DNA from: Gynuella sp.
Lineage (GTDB): Bacteria > Pseudomonadota > Gammaproteobacteria > Pseudomonadales > Natronospirillaceae
Reading direction: 5' to 3'
DNA: 64,000 nt
Assembly (NCBI GenBank): GCA_028282465.1
Contig: JANQHX010000037.1
Location: forward strand, 39,892-103,891
The position numbers and the translations under genes are program-made. Below the pieces are notes generated by a model. That model was not told the origin of the DNA. It did not search any database and was given only the letters and a program-made list of their open reading frames with translations. Shown here piece by piece: positions 54,497 through 63,299 of the stretch (the first letter of the stretch is position 1; the number at the start of each line of letters is the position of its first letter).

Positions 54497-55957
54497 TCAT
54501 GTGCCGCAGAACGTTTGTGTCACTACCTGATCTTTTTCAGCTGGCCTTGTATAGATCTCAAAATCTGCTGTGTAATCAAAAGGCTTTTCTAATACCCCAA
54601 CCAGTTTATGAAAAGGTTTAAAGTCGTTTTCGTTGGTTGCCTTATCAATTACCTGTTCTACTAAGTGGTTTCGAGGTATAAAAACAGGGTTCAGTTGTAA
54701 CATAGATGTCTGAACTTTTATTAAGTCTATGCCTTGAATATCAAGTTGCTTTTTCCAAGCCTGCTTCCATTCTAAAAAAGCCATTGGAAGCTCATATGCT
54801 GGCGAGAAGTTTTGATCAGTTTCAGTTAGTTCAGATGCCAAGGTTCTGAAAGTCAGTGTAAAATCAACGCGTTCTTGAGCCATCAGATTCAACAGTTTTT
54901 CTACAACCTTCTGTGACTCAGCTGTAGCCATACTCAAACCCAGCTTTTTATGTAGACCGGTTTGATAATAGTCTTCATATAACTCTGTAAATTGTGAGAT
55001 AGATTCTTGGGCGATTTCTATGGCTTTTTTCTCATCTGAATCTAGTAACGGAATTAAGGATTGGGCAAACCAAGACAGATTCCATTGAGCAATTTTCGGC
55101 TGGTTGCGATATTGGTAACGGCCGTGGTGGTCAATGGAGCTTAACACTAGGTTAGGATTGTATTCATCCATAAACGCACAGGGTCCGTAATCTATGGTTT
55201 CTCCAGACACCAACATATTGTCTGTGTTCATCACACCATGAACGAAACCCAACAATTGCCATTTTGCAATCAGCTTAGCCTGGTTTTTTATTACTAGGTT
55301 TAACAAATCTGCATAAGGATTCTCGGAATTGACCGCTTCCGGATAGTGTCGCTCAATGACGAAATCAGCTAATGCCTTTACTGCATTAACATTGTTCTGT
55401 GCAGAAAAGAATTGAAAGGTTCCTACTCGAATATGACTTCTTGCTACCCGAGTCAACACAGCTCCAGGAAGCAATGAATCTCTCACAACTTTTTCACCAG
55501 TTGTGACTGCCGCAAGGGCTCTTGTGGTGGGCACACCTAAGGCATGCATAGCTTCACTGACAATAAATTCTCTTAATACTGGTCCAAGTGGTGAGCGACC
55601 GTCACCAGCACGGGAGAAAGGCGTTTCACCTGAGCCCTTTAATTGGATATCGTAAGCTATTCCATCTTTTGCTCTGGCTTCACCAATTAGAAGAGCTCTA
55701 CCATCTCCTAACTGGGGATTCCAGTGACCAAATTGATGACCAGCATAAACCGATGAAGTGGGTCTTGAATCAGTTATAACCGCATTACCCGCAAATACTT
55801 TCAGCGCTTCTGCCGAAGTCAACCAATCTCTGTCGATATTGAGATAATCGGATAGCTCGGCATTCACTTTTATCAGCCTAGGGTTTTTCACTGGAGTTGG
55901 ATTGAGCTCCGCATAAAACTCTGTAGGCAGTGATAGCAATTGGTTTTCAAATATCAT
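54497..55957 (-). CDS. selO: Protein adenylyltransferase SelO (YdiU)
   Basis: SelO is a pseudokinase-fold enzyme that AMPylates proteins, linked to redox stress. Conserved blocks are VYAGHQFGHWNPQLGDGRA, LKGSGETPFSRAGDGR, GPVLREFIVSEAMHALGVPTTR, MNTDNM and DYGPCAFMDEY. The C-terminus ends TFCGT, where eukaryotic SelO has selenocysteine, so this is a Cys form. The start is uncertain: ATG at 55957 is natural, while TTG at 55972 is also open, and neither has a clear ribosome site. The 55973-56129 gap upstream is noncoding. Confidence 0.95.
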   Translation of the reverse strand: MIFENQLLSLPTEFYAELNPTPVKNPRLIKVNAELSDYLNIDRDWLTSAEALKVFAGNAVITDSRPTSSVYAGHQFGHWNPQLGDGRALLIGEARAKDGIAYDIQLKGSGETPFSRAGDGRSPLGPVLREFIVSEAMHALGVPTTRALAAVTTGEKVVRDSLLPGAVLTRVARSHIRVGTFQFFSAQNNVNAVKALADFVIERHYPEAVNSENPYADLLNLVIKNQAKLIAKWQLLGFVHGVMNTDNMLVSGETIDYGPCAFMDEYNPNLVLSSIDHHGRYQYRNQPKIAQWNLSWFAQSLIPLLDSDEKKAIEIAQESISQFTELYEDYYQTGLHKKLGLSMATAESQKVVEKLLNLMAQERVDFTLTFRTLASELTETDQNFSPAYELPMAFLEWKQAWKKQLDIQGIDLIKVQTSMLQLNPVFIPRNHLVEQVIDKATNENDFKPFHKLVGVLEKPFDYTADFEIYTRPAEKDQVVTQTFCGT

Positions 55958-56129
55958 TATTTTTTGTAGCAATTAAGACAGGAAGCCAAGGATAGGCAGT
56001 GTAACTGCAAACAAGATTCCACATAAGGACAAAAAAGTTATAGAGATCTAACCTCTCGAAATATATAAAGACCATCTTTTATGGAGGATGGCCTATTCAG
56101 CTACTTATATCATCGAGAGATTGACACAA

Positions 56130-56936
56130 TCACAAAAGTGCTTTTTCAAGCAAAGGCTTCATCCGCATACTAGACACTGGTTTGATGACGGTATCAAAGT
56201 AATGCCTTGAATTAATTGAGCTCATGGAATACCTAGCGAGTTGTGGTTCTGCAGTCAGTATGACTTTAAGCTCAGGATTGTTTTTCGCAATATAAGCCAG
56301 CAAGTCTGGAATCGAAATAAGATCTTCAGATAAATCTATAATTAGAAGACTCGGTTTAACACCGGCCTTAAGAGCACTTAAAAAAGTCTCTTGATTTTTA
56401 TACGCGATACCGGCTTCAACGTACGGCAAGTCATTTGAAAGCTTGTTATACAACCTTTGGTAGTTTTCATTGCTTTCGATAAAAGCGATAGATTTTAGTT
56501 TACTTGCGCCAGGGTGAGCTCTTTTTGAGGCCTGCTTACTAGTCACTGCATTTTCAATAGCATCTATAAATTTTTCTGTATTCCATGGCTTTGGTAAGAA
56601 AATATCCGTATCTGCTATCGCCATGGCATCCGCCAAACTTTGTTCATCAGCAACACCAGATAGCAAAATACGGCCGGTGTCAGGGCTGTGATTTTTTACC
56701 CATTCCAACAGTTTATGACCAGGAATGCTCGGCATACGTTCGTCGGTCACCACTACATCAAAGCCATTCGAATTGTTCATCAGGCTTTTTGCTTGGTCAG
56801 CACTTTCAGCGGTAAATACTTGATAGTTCTTGCGGAAAACTGCTTTTAGTGATCGTAAAACTCTAGGCTCATCATCTACAAAAAGAACTTTTGCTTTCTG
56901 AGAGCTAAGGATTTGCAACATTACATCTTCATCCAT
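56130..56936 (-). CDS. Response regulator with receiver and second degenerate receiver-like domain
   Basis: The 268-residue protein has a receiver domain at 15-135 (VDDEPRVLRSLKAVF, phosphoacceptor D65 in TDERMPS, LLSGVADEQ, PKPWN). Residues ~148-268 look like a second receiver-like fold (IAFIES..., LLIIDLSEDL, ...KPVS), without all active-site residues. There is no HTH or enzymatic output. GAGGGG precedes the ATG. It is directly downstream of the histidine kinase (15 bases) and is its likely partner. Confidence 0.8.
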   Translation of the reverse strand: MDEDVMLQILSSQKAKVLFVDDEPRVLRSLKAVFRKNYQVFTAESADQAKSLMNNSNGFDVVVTDERMPSIPGHKLLEWVKNHSPDTGRILLSGVADEQSLADAMAIADTDIFLPKPWNTEKFIDAIENAVTSKQASKRAHPGASKLKSIAFIESNENYQRLYNKLSNDLPYVEAGIAYKNQETFLSALKAGVKPSLLIIDLSEDLISIPDLLAYIAKNNPELKVILTAEPQLARYSMSSINSRHYFDTVIKPVSSMRMKPLLEKALL

Positions 56937-56951
56937 GATTCACCCCTCAAA

Positions 56952-58682
56952 TTAGCTAATTGGCAGTGTAATGGTAACCTGAGTACCTGAGTTTATTTGG
57001 CTTTTCACATCAATTTCGCCACCATGATTTTGAACAATTTTATAGCTTATAGACATCCCTAAGCCTGTACCTTCATTAACATCTTTTGTCGTAAAAAATG
57101 GATCGAACATTTTACTTAGGGTTTCTTCATCCATACCAGAACCATTGTCTGAGAACACTATTGTTACACTGTCCTCATTACTGGTGGTCTCAACATTTAT
57201 GGTTCCTGATTTAGGATCGGTAGCCTGTGCAGCGTTATTCAAAATATTCATGAATACTTGATTCAGTTGCGCGGGAAAGGCATTTATTGCTGGCACTGAA
57301 TCAGAAAAATGCGTTACCACTTTCCTCTCACCAATGGCGTTGTTGCAGATTTTAATGGTGGTCTGTAAGCCACTGTGGATATCTGTTTCTTCCCTTTCAG
57401 ATTTTTCAGCTCGACTGAAGTCTTTGAGAGATACCACAAGCTTCGAAATCTCTTCTAGGCCGAAGGCTGAGTCTTCTAATAGCTCTTCAACCTCAACCAT
57501 GGAATCTGGTAATTCACCCTCTCTATATTCTTTAATAATGCTGCGTAACTCATTAGAAATCACTTTCTTGTCTGGTTCGGAATGACGTGCTTCATCAGAA
57601 ATATTTTTAATTGGCGTGAGCATACTACCAAACTGCTTTAACGCAGATTTAACGACTTCGACATTACTAGTGATGTACCCTAAAGGGGTGTTAATTTCGT
57701 GAGCAACACCCGCAACGAGCTGACCTAAAGACGCCATTTTTTCAGATTGCATCATCTGTTGTTCTGACTGCTTTAACTCAGCAAATGCGTTTTCTAATTC
57801 CAATGCTCGCTTTGCAACCTCTTTATCTAGGGACACGTACAAGGTTCTGAGGCGGTAAGCAATATATGCGGATATCGCCAACAACAAAGCAACGTAAAAA
57901 ATGACTAGAATTCTATAGACACCACGAGCTTTATTGTTTTCAGAAACCCACTGACTCCAAGCTTTTGAAAGCTCATCTAAACGAGATGAAGATGTCGATG
58001 ACAATGCATTACTCAAGTAAGCCTCTGTCTGAGTTTTTTCTTGAATAACCGTTGCAACATGGTTTGTGAACTCAATAATGGTGCTGAGACTATCAGGCGG
58101 CATAAATACTTCAGTATCAGGAAGTATTTGCACAAACTCTCTGAGTTTGGATGCGTCAGTATCGGCAGGGCTTTGTCTGGTGTAATCCATCACTTCATAG
58201 ACAATTTCACTGTAAAGATTAGCAACGTCAGCCAGGCCTTCTTGCGATGCAATTTCCATCAGCTCTCTACCTGCGATAGGCGCGTATTTCGCAGAGTTTC
58301 TCAAAACTGAATTATGAGATTTAAAATTCTCAATTAAATCCATTTTAACAGCCAGTTCAGATTTAAAGCTGTTGAAACGTCTCTCAAGTAACGAACCTTT
58401 AAGTAGGTCATCCTTAAAATAACTATCACCCAGTTCTTCAACGGCAAAGTCCAATTGGGATGACGCAGAAACTAGGTTGTCATAGTTGCTATCAAGGTTA
58501 TAACGGCTACGTAATGCCAAAGCACTTAAGCTTGAATCCAATGAATCTATGGTTAGAAGTCGTTCATTAATGTCTCGACTGGTTTCGTCATAGTCAGGTA
58601 GTTGATACTGAAAATAGGACAGCCCCGCACCACCTGAAATGGCAAAAAATAAAAAAGCAATTAGCAAAATAGAAGGTTTCAT
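56952..58682 (-). CDS. Sensor histidine kinase with all-helical (DAHL-like) sensory domain
   Basis: A 576-residue kinase with an N-terminal TM segment (about 4-22), an all-helical periplasmic domain (about 30-250) reminiscent of the DAHL sensor, a second TM (about 258-278), and the kinase core with phosphoacceptor H328 in VAGVAHEINTPLGYI, then the N box QVFMNILNNAAQA, G1 FSDNGSGMDEETLSK and G2 GTGLGMSISYK. AAGGAG lies in the end of the peroxidase gene, 8 bases before the ATG. Operon position with the peroxidase suggests it senses a related redox condition, as inference. Confidence 0.88.
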   Translation of the reverse strand: MKPSILLIAFLFFAISGGAGLSYFQYQLPDYDETSRDINERLLTIDSLDSSLSALALRSRYNLDSNYDNLVSASSQLDFAVEELGDSYFKDDLLKGSLLERRFNSFKSELAVKMDLIENFKSHNSVLRNSAKYAPIAGRELMEIASQEGLADVANLYSEIVYEVMDYTRQSPADTDASKLREFVQILPDTEVFMPPDSLSTIIEFTNHVATVIQEKTQTEAYLSNALSSTSSSRLDELSKAWSQWVSENNKARGVYRILVIFYVALLLAISAYIAYRLRTLYVSLDKEVAKRALELENAFAELKQSEQQMMQSEKMASLGQLVAGVAHEINTPLGYITSNVEVVKSALKQFGSMLTPIKNISDEARHSEPDKKVISNELRSIIKEYREGELPDSMVEVEELLEDSAFGLEEISKLVVSLKDFSRAEKSEREETDIHSGLQTTIKICNNAIGERKVVTHFSDSVPAINAFPAQLNQVFMNILNNAAQATDPKSGTINVETTSNEDSVTIVFSDNGSGMDEETLSKMFDPFFTTKDVNEGTGLGMSISYKIVQNHGGEIDVKSQINSGTQVTITLPIS

Positions 58683-59648
58683 TTATAGAGCTCCTTCTGG
58701 AATTTCGCCCACTAGGGTCGACAGAAAATCAACGATTGCTGATTTATCTGCTTCGGGAACTTCTCGTCCCAATTGAAATTGGATCATGATATCTACGGCT
58801 TCATCTATAGTAGCTACTGAACCATCATGAAAATAGGGCGGCGTTTTTACCGCTAAGCGTAAACTCGGTACCTTGAATACTCGTTTATCCCATTGATTAC
58901 CTGTCACATTGAAACGACCCAAATCTCTACCCAGTGTACCGGCTTGAAGACTTATATCTTTTAGGACACCAAATTTTTGAAACATATTTCCACCAACATT
59001 TTGCCCCTGGTGACAGGCGACACAACCATAAGCCTGAAACAATTGGTAACCGCGCTTCTGGTTTTCGGTGATGGCTCTGCTGTTTCCCCGTAAAAATTGA
59101 TCAAAAGGTGAGTTGGTCGATATCAATGTTTTCTGAAATTCGGCAATGGCATCAGCAACATTTTCAGCAGTCATCTTACCGCCATAAACAATATCAAATG
59201 AGCTTTTATAGAAATCATCTTTCTTAATGTTATCGATGGCGTCGTCCCAAGACTCCATGCCCATCTCAATTGGATTCACCACAGGTTCAAGCGCTTGTTC
59301 AATCAATGTCTCTGCGCGGCCATCCCAAAACTGAGTAAAGTTGAACACTGAATTGATAACAGTAGGTGCGTTTCGCTCGCCCCTTTGACCATCAACGCCG
59401 ACAGAAACTGGTTTTAAGTCAGTGCCAGAACCCCATTCCAAGTTGTGGCAACTGGCACAAGAAATAGTCCCATCTTTAGACAAGCGAGTTTCAAAGAATA
59501 GCTTTTCCCCCAACTCAGCTTTCCGTGGGTTGACGTCGATTGAAAATGGTAAGGGGGTGATGGGTCCATTAGCCTGCGCGAAAACGCTGAGCAAAAACAT
59601 ACAAAACCCAGCCATTGCAAGCTGGGATCTTCTAAACTTTAAATCCAT
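58683..59648 (-). CDS. Dihaem cytochrome c peroxidase family protein
   Basis: A 321-residue exported protein with a signal peptide ending near AQA-NG and two c-type haem sites, C64-A-S-C67-H68 and AYGCVACHQG. Family features include GQRGERNAPTVINSVFNFTQFWDGR and TPPYFHDGSVATIDEAVDIM. Such proteins reduce hydrogen peroxide in the periplasm with electrons from small cytochromes, or act as MauG-type enzymes. Length fits the CcpA type. It heads a three-gene operon with the kinase and response regulator. GAG lies before the ATG. Confidence 0.93.
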   Translation of the reverse strand: MDLKFRRSQLAMAGFCMFLLSVFAQANGPITPLPFSIDVNPRKAELGEKLFFETRLSKDGTISCASCHNLEWGSGTDLKPVSVGVDGQRGERNAPTVINSVFNFTQFWDGRAETLIEQALEPVVNPIEMGMESWDDAIDNIKKDDFYKSSFDIVYGGKMTAENVADAIAEFQKTLISTNSPFDQFLRGNSRAITENQKRGYQLFQAYGCVACHQGQNVGGNMFQKFGVLKDISLQAGTLGRDLGRFNVTGNQWDKRVFKVPSLRLAVKTPPYFHDGSVATIDEAVDIMIQFQLGREVPEADKSAIVDFLSTLVGEIPEGAL

Positions 59649-59889
59649 TTTGAGTCTCAGAACTTTGAACTAATATGGTTTTTACATTAATGAAATATAG
59701 CTAGGGGTCAAGGTACCCAAAATGAATAACAGATATGTTGAAGGCTTTATATTCAAGAATTGTGACTGGGCTAAAGATTACGCCAAGCCCAGCAAATAGG
59801 GGGTTATAGAGAATTTTCTACCGCTAAAAAGATATTATGAATTGATTTGTTTAAAAAAGTTTCATCTAAATGGACTAAATCCAAATTAC

Positions 59890-59911
59890 ATTTTCTCAAT
59901 TCTGAGAAAAT
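59890..59911. terminator. Hairpin downstream of the allantoate amidohydrolase gene
   Basis: TTTTCTCA (59891-59898) pairs with TGAGAAAA (59903-59910). It lies after the last gene of the purine operon (minus strand) and could terminate it, but a T-run is lacking. The rest of 59649-59945 is without a recognisable feature. Confidence 0.4.
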
Positions 59912-59945
59912 CTCACTCTAACATGGTTCACTAACTCGCTGTTGT

Positions 59946-61193
59946 TTAAGCGCGAACTTGATTTATGGAGCTGAAAATAACTTTTAAGGCGTCCTCTACA
60001 TCGCTTTTGTATACGGCTTCTGCAGGATGATGACTGAGTCCATTTGGGCTTCTGATAAATAGCATTGCCATATCACAAAGCGGAGCTATTGCCATTGCAT
60101 CATGACCTGCACCGGATGGAAGAGAGTATGCAGGCATCTGATTTTTAACACAGGCAGCTCTAAATAAGTTGTGAAATTTTTGAGCACAATGAGCTGCAGC
60201 GATTCCATATTTCCAATGCATTTCAAATGACAAACTACGATCAAAGGCGATGCGGTTCATGTGGCTTTCGATCATCGCAATCAACTCTTCCCTGGCGTCA
60301 TCGTTCTGCGATCTCACATCCAGAGACATTTCAACCCTACCAGGAATAACATTAACAGCACCTGGGTTTGAATGGATCATACCCACAGTTGCCACTCTGT
60401 CGTCGTTGCAGTTCCTAGCAAACTCTTCAATGCCTGTGACTAATTCAGCGGCACCACACATAGGATCTTTCCTAAGATTCATAGGTGTCGTTCCTGAATG
60501 ACCAGCTTGACCTTTAATCACTATCTTCGCACGTCGAGCACCGGCAATGGCGGTGACCACACCAACAGATAAGTCATGCGCTTCCAAGACCGGCCCTTGT
60601 TCAATATGAACTTCCCAGTAGCCGATAATATCTTCACCTTTTAGACTGGCATCTCCTACTCGATTTGGATCCAAACCAAAATCTTCCATGGCTTGTGCCA
60701 TGCTCACGCCATCCTTATCCTGCATGTCAAGCCAATCGGAGTTGAAGTTGCCCGCTAGCGCATGGGAGCCAATAAGCGTGGCACCAAAACGAGTACCTTC
60801 TTCATCACAAAAACCAACCACATCTAAATGAAAAGGCAGCTCTAAATTCTGCTCGTTGATGATGCTCGCAACTTCAATACCCAGCAGCACACCTAAAATG
60901 CCGTCGTAGTGTCCAGCATAAGGCACTGTGTCTAAGTGAGAGCCAAGAATTAAACGAGGAGCGTCTGGTTTTTTACTCGGCAATCGGCCCCACTGATTAC
61001 CAACCGCATCTTGCCAAGTCAGCATGCCAGCGTCTTGCATCCAGTGATCCACAGTTTGATTGCATCTTTGATGTTCAGATGTGAGGTATTGACGCAAAAT
61101 TCCGTCAGGCAGTTCGCTAATTGCACCGAGTTCTCTGCTACGGTCTAAAGCAGATTTAGCATGACGATCAGCAAGAGATGAATCCAATATCAT
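59946..61193 (-). CDS. allC: Allantoate amidohydrolase-type Zn-dependent hydrolase (M20 family)
   Basis: This 415-residue M20-type amidohydrolase has the metal motifs GSHLDTVPYAGHYDGILG, FCDEEGTRFGATLIGS and SGAGHDAMAI, and the lid/dimerisation domain with GVVTAIAGARRAKIVIKGQAGH. Family members include allantoate amidohydrolase and N-carbamoyl amino acid hydrolases. Adjacency to a PucG-like aminotransferase makes allantoate (purine breakdown) the likely substrate. The ATG lies six bases after the PucG stop, in a minus-strand operon. Confidence 0.85.
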   Translation of the reverse strand: MILDSSLADRHAKSALDRSRELGAISELPDGILRQYLTSEHQRCNQTVDHWMQDAGMLTWQDAVGNQWGRLPSKKPDAPRLILGSHLDTVPYAGHYDGILGVLLGIEVASIINEQNLELPFHLDVVGFCDEEGTRFGATLIGSHALAGNFNSDWLDMQDKDGVSMAQAMEDFGLDPNRVGDASLKGEDIIGYWEVHIEQGPVLEAHDLSVGVVTAIAGARRAKIVIKGQAGHSGTTPMNLRKDPMCGAAELVTGIEEFARNCNDDRVATVGMIHSNPGAVNVIPGRVEMSLDVRSQNDDAREELIAMIESHMNRIAFDRSLSFEMHWKYGIAAAHCAQKFHNLFRAACVKNQMPAYSLPSGAGHDAMAIAPLCDMAMLFIRSPNGLSHHPAEAVYKSDVEDALKVIFSSINQVRA

Positions 61194-61199
61194 GGCAGA

Positions 61200-62420
61200 T
61201 CAATTGCTCTTGTAGAACTGTATTGCTGCCGCTGCGGCTTCACCTTTTGGCCCTCGATAGCCATTCGCAGACAAACAGGCATCCAAGCAGGAAAGAGTTT
61301 GTAATACAGCAGATTTTCTGGCGTTGTATCCCATGGTTCCTATGCGCCAAACTTTTCCATGTAGCGGTCCAAAAGAGGTACCTATTTCGATTCCGAAATC
61401 TTCCAGCATCTGGCCGCGCACTAGGTCACCTGAAACTTCTTCTGGAATATAAACCGCAACAACATTATTCATTTTAAATGTCTGGTTACCAAAAAGTTTT
61501 AGCCCTAATGCTTTTAAACCCTCGACCATCGCCGCACCATGCAACCTGTGCCTGGCAATACAATTATCAACACCTTCATTAATAACAATTCGGGCACACT
61601 CAGATGCACCATAAAGCATGGTGGTTGCTTCTGTATGATGATTAAGACGCTCTTCTCCCCAATAATCTAAAATCATAGGAAGGTCGAAATAATTGGAGCG
61701 GATAAAAGGCTCAACCCCATCCTGGTGTTGTTCGGTACGAATTCCGGCTTCCACTTTTTTTCTTTTTCGAATCCAATCAACGAACTCGTCACTCAAGGTT
61801 ATGGGTGCTGAACCTGAGGGGCCACCTAAACACTTTTGCAATCCAACGGATACAGCATCTAAACCCCAGTCGTCAGTCTTAAATTCATTACCAACAATTG
61901 AAGCAGTCGCATCGCTATAAAAAAATACGCCATACTTTTTACAAATTTCACCAATATGTTCCAAAGGTTGGTTCATGGTTGTTGAAGTGTCTCCTTGAAC
62001 CATGGCCAACATTTTGGGCTTAACTTTTTTTATCGCTTCTTCAATTTGCTCAGGCTGAAATACCTCACCCCACTCCACTTCAATTGTGCTTACTTCAGCC
62101 TTAGCTCGAGTGGCAATTTCTGCGAGTAAATGACCAAAACGTCCCATGATAGGAACCAACACTTTATCGCCTGGCCTAAGTGCCGAAATCAACACCGACT
62201 CTATCCCTGCTCTTGATGTTCCATCAATTAACAATGTCCATTGATTAGTGGTTTGAAATACCTCTCGATACCTTGCCATTGTGGTGTTCATGAATCCGGT
62301 CATCGCCGGATCATATTGCCCTATAAGAGGTGTAGACATGGCACGAAGCACTCTGGGGTCCGCGTCAATTGGCCCTGGGCCCATCAATAATCGTTGCGGT
62401 GGATTCAGTGTTTCTAACAT
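61200..62420 (-). CDS. pucG: (S)-ureidoglycine-glyoxylate aminotransferase-type class V enzyme
   Basis: A 406-residue PLP-dependent class V aminotransferase. MGPGPIDADPRVLRAM is the N-terminal motif, VQGDTSTTMNQPLEHIG and SDATASIVGNEF line the PLP pocket, and K196 in VGLQKCLGGPSG is the expected Schiff-base lysine. The QGDTSTTM motif resembles PucG-type ureidoglycine-glyoxylate aminotransferases, although alanine-glyoxylate aminotransferase cannot be excluded. AGGA lies 8 bases before the ATG. It is between the TauE/SafE gene (15 bases) and allC (6 bases). Confidence 0.85.
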   Translation of the reverse strand: MLETLNPPQRLLMGPGPIDADPRVLRAMSTPLIGQYDPAMTGFMNTTMARYREVFQTTNQWTLLIDGTSRAGIESVLISALRPGDKVLVPIMGRFGHLLAEIATRAKAEVSTIEVEWGEVFQPEQIEEAIKKVKPKMLAMVQGDTSTTMNQPLEHIGEICKKYGVFFYSDATASIVGNEFKTDDWGLDAVSVGLQKCLGGPSGSAPITLSDEFVDWIRKRKKVEAGIRTEQHQDGVEPFIRSNYFDLPMILDYWGEERLNHHTEATTMLYGASECARIVINEGVDNCIARHRLHGAAMVEGLKALGLKLFGNQTFKMNNVVAVYIPEEVSGDLVRGQMLEDFGIEIGTSFGPLHGKVWRIGTMGYNARKSAVLQTLSCLDACLSANGYRGPKGEAAAAAIQFYKSN

Positions 62421-62435
62421 TTTTAAATTCCTGAA

Positions 62436-63263
62436 TTATCCTGCCAATACCGAATAAAGCATACGTGACCCCGTTAATAACAGAGCTATAGCAAACGCTT
62501 TCTTCAATTGCTTTTGATTCATTTTGCTACCAATGGCAGCACCTACGGGAGCAAACAATACTGTCAAAGGAATGATTAACAAAAACGCAGGTACATTAAC
62601 TAACCCCCAAGTACCCACTGGGGCATCAGTGGGTGTTGAACCCACAATCAACAACGTAATAACACCGGGCAATGCGATGATTAAACCAAATGCAGCCGCA
62701 GTTCCTACTGCTCTATGAGCTAACATATTAAAAGCAGTTAGAGTAGGTACACCAATGGTACCTCCACCAATGCCAACCATCACAGAAAGCCCACCTACTA
62801 GCAATGCTAAAAGGGATTGAATGATTTTATTAGGCAACTCCTTAAAAAGTGCTGGTGCTCCAGATCTGAACAACATATTGAAAGCAACTAATACGGCTAA
62901 CACACCAAAAATTAGAGTGAGCACTCCACCCTTTACTGAACTTGCAAACAGGCTCCCTATAATGGCGGCTATAAAAATAAATGGCCCCCAAAGTTTTAGA
63001 ATATCAACGTCCACATTACCTTTTTTGTAATGAGCACGAATAGAAGAAATAGCGGTGGGAACTATGGTGGCAAGGGAAGTAGCAGTAGCAATTGACATGG
63101 CACTACCCGCCGATACACCAAAGGCCTGCAAAAGAAAAAATAAAACTGGCACTATGACTATGCCACCGCCAACACCTAGAAGTCCCGCAAGAATTCCTGC
63201 AAATATTCCAGTACCCATTAAAGCGAGTGCGATTGGCCATGCACTCAGCAGTTCATTTAACAC
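62436..63263 (-). CDS. TauE/SafE-family permease
   Basis: A 275-residue membrane protein with eight or so hydrophobic segments. GILAGLLGVGGGIVIVPVL and the second-half repeat VGIGGGTIGVPTLTAFN are the family signature. Members export sulfite or sulfoacetate or carry other anions. Here it lies within a purine-breakdown operon, so it may carry an anionic nitrogen metabolite instead. It starts at GTG with AAGGAG about 10 bases upstream. Confidence 0.88.
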   Translation of the reverse strand: MLNELLSAWPIALALMGTGIFAGILAGLLGVGGGIVIVPVLFFLLQAFGVSAGSAMSIATATSLATIVPTAISSIRAHYKKGNVDVDILKLWGPFIFIAAIIGSLFASSVKGGVLTLIFGVLAVLVAFNMLFRSGAPALFKELPNKIIQSLLALLVGGLSVMVGIGGGTIGVPTLTAFNMLAHRAVGTAAAFGLIIALPGVITLLIVGSTPTDAPVGTWGLVNVPAFLLIIPLTVLFAPVGAAIGSKMNQKQLKKAFAIALLLTGSRMLYSVLAG

Positions 63264-63299
63264 TATGGATTGCTCCTTAAGCAGATTTATTCCGAGGCT

